Source of the DNA: Actinomycetes bacterium
GTDB lineage: Bacteria; Actinomycetota; Actinomycetes; Actinomycetales; Cellulomonadaceae
DNA: 7,318 nucleotides
NCBI GenBank assembly: GCA_023430425.1
Contig: JAEZAR010000264.1
Coordinates: forward strand, 1 to 7,318
Direction of reading: 5' to 3'
Within the stretch, counting starts at the first letter, position 1. Every line of letters starts with the position of its first letter. The position numbers and the translations under genes are program-made. The notes under the pieces were generated by a model that was given only the letters and a program-made list of their open reading frames with translations, made no database searches and was not told the origin of the DNA. Below are positions 1-5,857 of this stretch, one piece after another.

Positions 1-50
1 GCGCCGGGGTGTCGCCCGGCGCCGGGGTGTCCGCACCCGGCGCCGGGGGG
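1..50. repeat. Short direct repeats coding the Pro/Ala/Gly/Asp linker
   Basis: The 13-base unit GCGCCGGGGTGTC occurs at 1-13 and 19-31, and a diverged copy begins at 40. On the minus strand these encode the repeated D-T-P-A-P-G linker of the lipoprotein. The repeats are in frame with the protein and probably arise by slippage. More copies may lie beyond the window edge. Confidence 0.6.
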
Positions 51-211
51 TCGTCGGAGGACACGGGGGACTCGTCCGGGTCGCCGGTGCCGGGCGCGCC
101 GGCCCCCGGGTCGGTGCCGTCGTCGCGCAGGCTCTGGCACCCCGTCAGGGCGAGCGCGGCGACCAGGGCCAGGGTGACGCCGGCTCGGCGGCGCCGTCGG
201 TGGGGCTGCAT
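1..211 (-). CDS. Putative secreted lipoprotein, N-terminal part (cut by window edge)
   Basis: Reading the minus strand from ATG at 211-209 gives 70 open codons up to the window edge. The protein starts MQPHRRRRRAG, a strongly basic n-region, followed by a hydrophobic stretch (about residues 12-22) and the lipobox L22-T23-G24-C25. This is a typical signal peptidase II site, so Cys25 would be lipid-modified and the mature protein anchored on the outer face of the membrane. After the cysteine comes a low-complexity linker rich in Asp, Pro, Ala, Gly, Ser and Thr, with a repeated D-T-P-A-P-G unit near the edge, as expected of a flexible tether before a folded domain that lies outside the window. 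The start is supported by a strong purine-rich SD (217-227). It is divergent from lysC. The function of the folded part cannot be judged. The lipoprotein assignment is well supported by signal, SD and start together. Confidence 0.8.
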   Translation of the reverse strand, partial: MQPHRRRRRAGVTLALVAALALTGCQSLRDDGTDPGAGAPGTGDPDESPVSSDDPPAPGADTPAPGDTPA

Positions 212-216
212 GGGGT

Positions 217-227
217 CTCCCTCCTCC
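217..227 (-). promoter_or_regulatory. Ribosome binding site of the lipoprotein gene
   Basis: On the minus strand this reads GGAGGAGGGAG, an excellent SD ending 5 bases before the ATG at 211-209. It fixes the start of the lipoprotein. I see no convincing -10/-35 pair upstream of it on this strand. Confidence 0.7.
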
Positions 228-251
228 ACCCCTCTTGTGTCGCGAGGCCCG

Positions 252-299
252 CGGTTCCGTCACACCCGTCCCCGGCGCCCGGACCACATGACGGAAACG
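252..299. promoter_or_regulatory. Inverted repeat in the divergent lipoprotein/lysC intergenic region
   Basis: The arms are CGGTTCCGTCA (252-262) and TGACGGAAACG (289-299). They are complementary at 10 of 11 positions with a perfect 8-bp core, TTCCGTCA/TGACGGAA, and a 26-base spacer. The region is divergent, so this is not a terminator for either flanking gene. It could be a two-site operator, or the two copies could be equivalent promoter elements facing opposite ways. I do not recognise the motif as the site of a named regulator. An 8-bp inverted pair within 50 bases can also arise by chance. Confidence 0.35.
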
Positions 300-325
300 C
301 CGCCGGGCGCGCTCGCGGCGCCGAC

Positions 326-331
326 TATCCT
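326..331 (+). promoter_or_regulatory. Candidate -10 element for lysC
   Basis: TATCCT fits the actinobacterial -10 pattern TAnnnT and is the best such hexamer in the G/C-rich region before lysC. It predicts transcription from about 338 and an untranslated leader of about 80 bases. No good -35 is present 16-18 bases upstream, which is common in actinobacterial promoters but leaves the call weak. Confidence 0.4.
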
Positions 332-343
332 GCAGGCGACACT

Positions 344-371
344 CGGGCGCCGTCGTCGACGGGAGCGCCTG
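344..371 (+). promoter_or_regulatory. Possible stem-loop in the lysC leader
   Basis: The outer stem pairs GGCGC (346-350) with GCGCC (365-369) and extends by one G-U and one C-G pair. The inner stem pairs CGTC (351-354) with GACG (358-361) around a 3-base loop, leaving a 3-base bulge at 362-364. It would sit at the start of the leader predicted from the TATCCT -10. No leader peptide and no lysine-riboswitch-like architecture is visible. Chance pairing is easy in such GC-rich DNA, so a regulatory role is only a suggestion. Confidence 0.25.
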
Positions 372-417
372 CCGCAACCCCGGGCCCGGAGCGGCCCGTC
401 ACCACCCGGAGCGCGTC

Positions 418-1686
418 GTGGGCGTGATCGTGCAGAAGTACGGGGGCTCGTCCGTCGCGGACGCCGCCGGCATCAAGCGCGTCGCGAAGCGGATCGCCGA
501 GAGCAAGCGCGCGGGCAACGACGTGGTGGTCGTGGTCTCCGCGATGGGCGACACCACCGACGAGCTCATCGACCTCGCCAACGAGATCACGCCGATCCCC
601 CCGGCGCGGGAGATGGACATCCTGCTCACCGCGGGCGAGCGGATCTCCATGAGCCTGCTCGCGATGGCGATCGCGAACCTCGGCGTGGGCGCGCAGTCCT
701 TCACCGGTCAGCAGGCGGGCGTCCTCACCGACGAGGTGCACGGTCGCGCGCGCATCGTCGACGTGCGCGCGGACCGCATCACGAAGGCGCTCGCCGACGG
801 GAACGTCGCGATCGTCGCCGGGTTCCAGGGCGTGAACCCGGACACCAACGACGTCACGACGCTCGGCCGCGGCGGTTCCGACACCACGGCCGTGGCGCTC
901 GCGGCGGCGCTCGGGGCCGAGGTGTGCGAGATCTACACGGACGTCGACGGCGTGTTCTCGGCCGACCCGCGCATCGTGCCGAGGGCACGCAAGCTCGACC
1001 GCGTCACCTACGAGGAGATGCTGGACCTCGCGGCGAGCGGCGCGAAGGTCCTCATGCTCCGCTGCGTCGAGTTCGCCCGGCGCTACCGCGTGCCGATCCA
1101 CGTGCGCTCGTCGTTCTCGGGCCGCGAGGGCACGCTCGTCATCGACCCTGCCGAGGGAGACCAGATGGAACAGCCGATCATCTCCGGCGTCGCGCACGAC
1201 CCGAGCGAGGCGAAGGTGACGGTCGTCGGCGTGCCCGACGTCCCCGGCACGGCCGCCTCCGTGTTCGAGGTCGTGGCGGCAGCGGACGTCAACGTCGACA
1301 TGATCGTCCAGAACGTGTCGGCGGCGCAGACCGGGCTCACCGACATCTCGTTCACCCTGCCCGCCACGGACGGTGCCAAGGCCACCGCGGCCCTGGCGGC
1401 GGCGCAGGAGCGCCTCGGCTTCGAGTCGCTGCAGTACGACGACACGATCGGCAAGCTGTCGCTCATCGGCGCCGGCATGAAGAGCCACCCCGGCGTCTCC
1501 GCCAAGCTCTTCGGGGCGCTGCGCGACGCCGGCATCAACATCGAGATGATCTCCACCTCCGAGATCCGCGTCTCGGTGGTCACGCGGGCCGACCAGCTGG
1601 ACGACGCGGTCCGCGCCGTGCACACGGCGTTCGGCCTCGACGCCGACGAGCAGGAGGCCGTGGTGTACGGCGGGACGGGGCGCTGA
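418..1686 (+). CDS. lysC: Aspartate kinase, alpha subunit (full length, with ACT domains)
   Basis: This enzyme phosphorylates L-aspartate with ATP to 4-phospho-L-aspartate, the committed step to lysine, threonine, methionine, isoleucine and diaminopimelate. The 422 residues match the usual length of actinobacterial LysC. The kinase domain covers about residues 1-240: KYGGSSV at 7-13, GFQG at 135-138, GRGGSDTTA at 150-158 and TDVDGV at 174-179. Two ACT regions follow (about 265-335 and 345-415), including [10 protein letters not shown] at 292-301, TDISFT at 308-313 and MKSHPGV. These align residue for residue with Corynebacterium glutamicum LysC around the lysine/threonine feedback site, as I recall it. 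Ser301 is kept, and Ser311 replaces the usual Thr. The GTG start is chosen because it gives the family N-terminus (MxxxVQKYGG) and GGAG at 408-411 lies 6 bases upstream. asd follows after 3 bases, so the two are probably co-transcribed. Confidence 0.97.
   Translation: MGVIVQKYGGSSVADAAGIKRVAKRIAESKRAGNDVVVVVSAMGDTTDELIDLANEITPIPPAREMDILLTAGERISMSLLAMAIANLGVGAQSFTGQQAGVLTDEVHGRARIVDVRADRITKALADGNVAIVAGFQGVNPDTNDVTTLGRGGSDTTAVALAAALGAEVCEIYTDVDGVFSADPRIVPRARKLDRVTYEEMLDLAASGAKVLMLRCVEFARRYRVPIHVRSSFSGREGTLVIDPAEGDQMEQPIISGVAHDPSEAKVTVVGVPDVPGTAASVFEVVAAADVNVDMIVQNVSAAQTGLTDISFTLPATDGAKATAALAAAQERLGFESLQYDDTIGKLSLIGAGMKSHPGVSAKLFGALRDAGINIEMISTSEIRVSVVTRADQLDDAVRAVHTAFGLDADEQEAVVYGGTGR
1153..1159 (+). 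promoter_or_regulatory. Internal ribosome binding site for the LysC beta subunit
   Basis: GAGGGAG within the lysC coding sequence lies 5 bases before the in-frame ATG at 1165. In the alpha frame it encodes part of A-E-G-D, so the purine run also serves the kinase-ACT linker. Its position and spacing decide the beta start. Confidence 0.7.
1165..1686 (+). CDS. lysC: Aspartate kinase, beta (regulatory) subunit from an internal in-frame start
   Basis: An in-frame ATG is codon 250 of lysC. GAGGGAG (1153-1159) precedes it by 5 bases, a better SD than the one before the full-length start. Translation from here gives a 173-residue protein that is essentially the two ACT domains (begins [18 protein letters not shown]). 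In Corynebacterium and Bacillus-type aspartokinases the gene encodes overlapping alpha and beta chains that assemble as alpha2beta2, with lysine and threonine bound at ACT interfaces between chains. The C. glutamicum beta chain also begins at residue 250, as I recall it. The overlapping gene is thus inferred from SD, start position and family precedent. It has not been shown that both chains are made here. Confidence 0.8.
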   Translation: MEQPIISGVAHDPSEAKVTVVGVPDVPGTAASVFEVVAAADVNVDMIVQNVSAAQTGLTDISFTLPATDGAKATAALAAAQERLGFESLQYDDTIGKLSLIGAGMKSHPGVSAKLFGALRDAGINIEMISTSEIRVSVVTRADQLDDAVRAVHTAFGLDADEQEAVVYGGTGR

Positions 1687-2751
<1,065 letters not shown>

Positions 2752-2757
2752 CGACTG

Positions 2758-2779
2758 CCTCGTCAGCCCCGTGACGAGG
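2758..2779 (+). terminator. Probable stem-loop terminator after lysC-asd
   Basis: CCTCGTCA (2758-2765) pairs perfectly with TGACGAGG (2772-2779) around a 6-base loop. It begins 6 bases after the asd stop and ends 6 bases before the TTGACG -35 candidate of the next unit. No U-run follows (GGTGTGTTG), which is common for actinobacterial hairpin terminators. The location strongly suggests it separates the amino acid operon from the GntR/ABC operon. Confidence 0.55.
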
Positions 2780-2785
2780 GGTGTG

Positions 2786-2814
2786 TTGACGCGCGCCGAC
2801 CTCTATGGTTCATT
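2786..2814 (+). promoter_or_regulatory. Candidate promoter of the GntR/ABC operon
   Basis: TTGACG (2786-2791) is a near-perfect -35. With a 17-base spacer the -10 would be TTCATT (2809-2814), inside the left arm and centre of the inverted repeat, and transcription would begin near 2821. The hexamer TATGGT (2804-2809) fits TAnnnT better but is only 12 bases from this -35. Either choice places the -10 under the putative operator, consistent with autorepression. Confidence 0.5.
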
Positions 2815-2837
2815 GGTCGAGTAATGAACCATAGAGG
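2800..2837. promoter_or_regulatory. Probable operator of the GntR/YtrA-type repressor (perfect 15-bp inverted repeat)
   Basis: The arms CCTCTATGGTTCATT (2800-2814) and AATGAACCATAGAGG (2823-2837) are perfectly complementary, with an 8-base spacer. GC content in the arms is only about 40 percent in a window that is overwhelmingly G/C, so the palindrome stands out as a conserved island. GntR-family dimers bind such dyads, usually next to their own gene. This one is directly upstream of a GntR gene and covers the likely -10 and the start of its SD. The inference that the adjacent protein binds here is strong by position, but binding is not shown by the sequence. Confidence 0.85.
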
Positions 2838-2841
2838 GAGG
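2836..2841 (+). promoter_or_regulatory. Ribosome binding site that selects the GTG start of the repressor
   Basis: GGGAGG lies 6 bases before GTG at 2848 and makes it the preferred start over the in-frame ATG at 2824, which has no SD. The first two bases are the end of the right arm of the inverted repeat. In a transcript starting upstream of the repeat, the SD would be partly held in a hairpin. Confidence 0.65.
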
Positions 2842-2847
2842 TGCGGC

Positions 2848-3231
2848 GTGGCGTTCGACGGCCGGGAGCCGATCTTCCTGCAGATCGCCGACCAGATCCG
2901 CACCCAGGTCCTCAGCGGTGCGCTCGGGGAGGAGGAGCAGGTCATGTCGACCACCCAGTACGCCACCGCGTACCGCATCAACCCGGCCACGGCCGCCAAG
3001 GCGTTCGCCGAGCTCGTCGGCGAGGGCACGCTGTACAAGCGGCGCGGCGTCGGGATGTTCGTGGCGCCGGGCGCCCGCGACCGGCTGCTGGCCGAGCGGC
3101 GCGAGCGTTTCTTCGCCGACGTGGTGGACCCCGTCGCCCGGCAGGCCCACCTGCTCGGCGTGCCGCTGGAGGACGTCGTCGCCCGGCTGCGCACCCACGT
3201 GGTCGCGCCCGAGGCCGGAGCGGACCGATGA
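2848..3231 (+). CDS. GntR-family transcriptional repressor, YtrA subfamily
   Basis: This is a 127-residue protein, the short form typical of YtrA-type GntR regulators, which have the winged helix plus a short helical dimerisation tail and no large ligand domain. It begins MAFDGREPIFLQIADQIR, the family's usual opening. The helix-turn-helix covers about residues 33-60 (STTQYATAYRINPATAAKAF then the LVGEG turn), and the wing follows as LYKRRGVGMFVAPGAR (about 62-77). The tail (about 78-127) is charged and helical. GTG at 2848 is chosen for the SD and for alignment. An in-frame ATG at 2824 inside the operator would add eight residues and cannot be excluded if transcription is leaderless. The gene overlaps the following ATPase gene by 4 bases (ATGA). 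YtrA-type proteins usually repress their own ABC operon and are relieved by cell-envelope stress. That is family knowledge, and the inducer here is unknown. Confidence 0.93.
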   Translation: MAFDGREPIFLQIADQIRTQVLSGALGEEEQVMSTTQYATAYRINPATAAKAFAELVGEGTLYKRRGVGMFVAPGARDRLLAERRERFFADVVDPVARQAHLLGVPLEDVVARLRTHVVAPEAGADR

Positions 3232-4133
3232 ACCCGCCTGGTGTCCAGGTCCGCGACCTGGTCGTGCGGTACGGCAGCACGACGGCGCTCGACGGCGTCT
3301 CGCTCGACGTCGCGCCCGGCTCGATCACGGCGCTGATCGGCCGGAACGGCTCCGGCAAGACCAGCCTGCTCTCCGTGCTCGCGGCGTTCCGGCCCGCCGA
3401 CGCGGGCACGGTGCGCATCGGTGGCGCGGAGCCCTGGGAGAACGCTGCGGTCGTCGGCGACGTCTGCCTGGTGCGCGAGAGCGGCGACCTGCTGCGCGAG
3501 CTGCGCGTGCGCGACACCCTGCGCTACGTCGCCGACAACCGGGAGCACTTCTCCGCGGAGCTGGCCGGCCGGCTGCTCGACACCTTCGAGATCCCGCTGC
3601 GCCGCAAGGTGAGCCAGCTCTCCCGCGGCAAGCGCTCCGCCGTCGGGGTCGTCGTCGGCCTCGCCACCCGCGCGCCGCTGACGCTGCTCGACGAGGTGCA
3701 CCTCGGCATGGACGCGCCGTCCCGCTACGCGTTCTACGACGCGCTACTGGCCGACTACGTCGAGCACCCGCGCACGATCGTCCTGTCCAGCCACCTCGTC
3801 GACGAGGTCCAGCGCCTCGTCGAGCACGTGGTCGTGCTGCACCGGGGGCGGGTGCTGGTCGCCGACGAGGCGGAGAACCTCCGCGCGCGCGGCACCACGG
3901 TCACGGGCCCGGGCGAGGCGGTGGCCACCTTCGTGCAGGGGCGCACCGTGCTCGGGCGCACCTCCCTCGGCCCGACGACGCAGGTGACGCTCTACGGCGC
4001 GCTCACCGAGCCCGACCTGGCTGAGGCGGCCCGGCTGGGCCTCGACCTCGGCCCGGTCGACCTGCAGGACCTCTTCGTCCACCTGACCGGACCCGACGGG
4101 CCCGCCGTCCCCGCCGCGGAGGTGACTCGATGA
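3228..4133 (+). CDS. ABC transporter ATP-binding protein, YtrB-like, partner of the GntR regulator
   Basis: This is a 301-residue cytoplasmic ATPase expected to drive the membrane protein encoded next. Walker A is GRNGSGKTS (38-46), the signature is LSRGKRS (131-137) in place of LSGGQ, Walker B is LTLLDE (151-156), the D-loop is GMDA (160-163) and the switch histidine is His189 in SSH. The Q-loop position carries VRES (82-85) with no glutamine. The changed signature and Q-loop resemble what I recall of other actinobacterial ATPases paired with YtrA-type regulators, so they look like family traits, not decay. All catalytic residues (Lys44, Asp155, Glu156, His189) are present. After about residue 215 comes a C-terminal accessory region of unknown role. 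ATG at 3228 overlaps the repressor stop and has GGAG (3217-3220) 7 bases upstream. Earlier in-frame codons only read through the repressor gene. Confidence 0.93.
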   Translation: MNPPGVQVRDLVVRYGSTTALDGVSLDVAPGSITALIGRNGSGKTSLLSVLAAFRPADAGTVRIGGAEPWENAAVVGDVCLVRESGDLLRELRVRDTLRYVADNREHFSAELAGRLLDTFEIPLRRKVSQLSRGKRSAVGVVVGLATRAPLTLLDEVHLGMDAPSRYAFYDALLADYVEHPRTIVLSSHLVDEVQRLVEHVVVLHRGRVLVADEAENLRARGTTVTGPGEAVATFVQGRTVLGRTSLGPTTQVTLYGALTEPDLAEAARLGLDLGPVDLQDLFVHLTGPDGPAVPAAEVTR

Positions 4134-4870
4134 CGACGACCGAGCTCCTGGCGGGCGCCCGGAGCGCGGGCCGGGTCGGCGCCACGGTCCGGACGGTCCG
4201 GACGCTGACGCGGTTCCTGCTGCTCCAGGCGTCGTGGTACCTGGCGATCGTGCTCGTGCTCGCCGTCGCCGCGATCGCCGTCATGATCGCCCTCGTGGAC
4301 GAGCCGAGCGTCTCGGTCGTGCAGTTCGGCCGCCAGTCCGCCGTCTGGTACCCGTTCGCGATCGCCGCGACGCTGCACGCCGCGTTCCTGCCCGCGCATG
4401 TCGCCGTGGGCATGACGCGGGCGTCGTTCGTCCGCGGTGCCCTGCTCGCCGCCCTCGTCATGGCGGTGCTCTACTCGGCAGTGTTCACCGGGGCCATGGC
4501 GCTCGAGGCCGCGGTGTACGACGCCGCCGGCTGGCAGCACCGCATCACCGACGGCGCGTGGTTCACCCGGGATCCGGGCGACCTCGGCGCCGTGGCGATC
4601 GCCCAGCTCGTGAGCGTCATGGCTGCTCACTGCGGCGGCTACCTCGTCGCGGCGACGTACCACCGCGTGGGTGGCTGGTGGGGCACGGCCCTCCTGCCGC
4701 TGACCGCCGGCCCCGTCCTCGGCGTCGTCGGTCTGCTGAGCCAGTGGGTGGACGCCGACCTGATCGCCCCGGGGCTGCGCCTGGCCCTGGCCGTCCTCGC
4801 GACGGCCGCGCTCGCGGCCGCGTTCGCCGCCCTCGCCCGGCGTTTCGCGATGAAGCCCACCGGCGGCTGA
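4130..4870 (+). CDS. Membrane protein of the GntR-linked ABC module (probable permease, unrecognised family)
   Basis: This is a 246-residue protein with about six hydrophobic segments by eye: 38-56, 72-93, 102-126, 152-175, 185-204 and 215-238. A basic, probably cytoplasmic N-terminus precedes them. I do not recognise a named family and see no canonical ABC-2 motif. Its place directly after a YtrB-like ATPase, with an ATGA overlap and a strong SD (GGAGGTGA at 4118-4125), makes it the likely transmembrane partner. The N-terminal region holds an exact codon-level duplication (ACGGTCCGG twice, 4184-4201) encoding T-V-R-T-V-R. Conspicuous features are a WYPFAIAATLHAAFLPAH helix and a Cys/Gly/Tyr-rich segment (AAHCGGYLVAATYHR) before helix 5. 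Export, or sensing an envelope-active compound, is inferred from context only. Confidence 0.85.
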   Translation: MTTTELLAGARSAGRVGATVRTVRTLTRFLLLQASWYLAIVLVLAVAAIAVMIALVDEPSVSVVQFGRQSAVWYPFAIAATLHAAFLPAHVAVGMTRASFVRGALLAALVMAVLYSAVFTGAMALEAAVYDAAGWQHRITDGAWFTRDPGDLGAVAIAQLVSVMAAHCGGYLVAATYHRVGGWWGTALLPLTAGPVLGVVGLLSQWVDADLIAPGLRLALAVLATAALAAAFAALARRFAMKPTGG

Positions 4871-4901
4871 CGACCGCACCCTCGTCCCACCGGACCGGAC
4901 C

Positions 4902-4909
4902 AGAGGAGG
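4902..4909 (+). promoter_or_regulatory. Ribosome binding site deciding the GTG start of the second ATPase
   Basis: AGAGGAGG lies 5 bases before GTG at 4915 in the only sizeable gap (44 bases, 4871-4914) inside the cluster. I see no promoter-like hexamers or repeat of the 2800-2837 operator in this gap, which favours read-through from the upstream genes. Confidence 0.7.
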
Positions 4910-4914
4910 TCCCC

Positions 4915-5856
4915 GTGCCAGCACCAGCGTCCCCCGCCGGCTCCCTGCCCGTCATCGAGGTCGCCGGCCTGCGCAAGACCTACGGCCCGAAGGTCGCCGT
5001 CGACGACGTCTCGTTCTCCGTCGGCCGGGGCGAGATCGTCGGGATCCTCGGCCCGAACGGCGCCGGCAAGACCACGACCGTCGAGTGCGTCGCGGGCCTC
5101 CGCGTGCCCGACGCCGGCGCCGTCCGAGTCCTCGGGCTCGACCCCCAGCGCGACGGCGCCGAGCTGCGCGAGCGGCTCGCCCTCCAGCTCCAGGAGAGCG
5201 AGATGCCCGCGAAGATCACCGTCCGCGAGGCCCTGGACCTGTACGCCTCGTTCTACGCCGACCCCGCCGACCCCGCCGAGCTCATCCGCGACCTCGGACT
5301 CGCCGACCGCGCCGGCGCGCAGTTCCGCCGGCTCTCCGGCGGCCAGAAGCAGCGCCTGTCGGTGGCGCTGGCCCTCGTGGGCAACCCCGAGGTCGCGATC
5401 CTCGACGAGCTCACGACGGGGCTGGACCCGCAGGCCCGACGCGAGACGTGGGGGGTGGTCGAGCGCATCCGCGAGCGCGGGGTGACGATCCTCCTGGTCA
5501 CCCACTTCATGGAGGAGGCCGAGCGCCTCGCGGACCGGGTGCTCCTCATCGACGCCGGGCGCGTGGTCGCCGAGGGCACACCGGCCCAGCTCGCCGCGCG
5601 CACCACCTCCCAGACCGTCCGCTTCAGCACCGCCGACCCGTTGCCCGCGGGCCTGCTGGAGGCCCTGCCGGGCGTCGCCTCGGTGCTCGCCGAGGGCACC
5701 GACTACGAGGTCCGGGGGGCGGACGTGGCGGTCGACGTCGTGCTCGCCGTCACGGGCCTCGGCATCCGTCCGCAGCACCTGCGCGTGGAGCAGGGCTCGC
5801 TCGAGGAGGCGTTCGTGTCCATCGTCGCCGGCGGCCCCGCCGCGAAGGAGGTGTGA
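4915..5856 (+). CDS. ABC-2 type exporter ATP-binding protein (drug-export family, DrrA-like)
   Basis: This is a 313-residue ATPase with fully canonical motifs: Walker A GPNGAGKTT (46-54), Q-loop Gln93 in LQLQES, signature LSGGQ (140-144), Walker B AILDE (161-165), D-loop GLDP (169-172) and His197 in VTHFMEEAERLADR. After about residue 225 there is a C-terminal domain of the kind found in daunorubicin/multidrug exporter ATPases, ending in SLEEAFVSI. It powers the ABC-2 permease encoded one base downstream. The GTG start is set by the SD at 4902-4909 and gives a short Pro/Ala-rich lead before VIEVAGLRKTYG. An in-frame DNA duplication (GCCGACCCC twice, 5257-5274) encodes A-D-P-A-D-P. It differs clearly from the first ATPase of the cluster, so this is a second module and not a recent duplicate. 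The substrate is unknown. Confidence 0.94.
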   Translation: MPAPASPAGSLPVIEVAGLRKTYGPKVAVDDVSFSVGRGEIVGILGPNGAGKTTTVECVAGLRVPDAGAVRVLGLDPQRDGAELRERLALQLQESEMPAKITVREALDLYASFYADPADPAELIRDLGLADRAGAQFRRLSGGQKQRLSVALALVGNPEVAILDELTTGLDPQARRETWGVVERIRERGVTILLVTHFMEEAERLADRVLLIDAGRVVAEGTPAQLAARTTSQTVRFSTADPLPAGLLEALPGVASVLAEGTDYEVRGADVAVDVVLAVTGLGIRPQHLRVEQGSLEEAFVSIVAGGPAAKEV

Positions 5857-5857
5857 G

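Noticed and set aside
338..417. Lysine riboswitch or leader-peptide attenuator before lysC
   Set aside because: The leader is too short for the lysine riboswitch, shows none of its architecture, and has no start codon followed by a run of regulatory amino acid codons.
200..427. 75-codon plus-strand open frame in the divergent intergenic region
   Set aside because: It overlaps the lipoprotein start and the lysC start, has no SD or domain, and its composition looks like translated non-coding sequence.
3228..3234. ATGAACC at the start of the first ATPase gene, matching the operator half-site
   Set aside because: It is a 7-base match with no inverted partner nearby, and it is explained by the start codon and the next two codons.
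3228..5856. The two ABC ATPase genes as a recent tandem duplication
   Set aside because: Their signature, Q-loop, D-loop and C-terminal regions all differ strongly, so they belong to different ATPase subfamilies.
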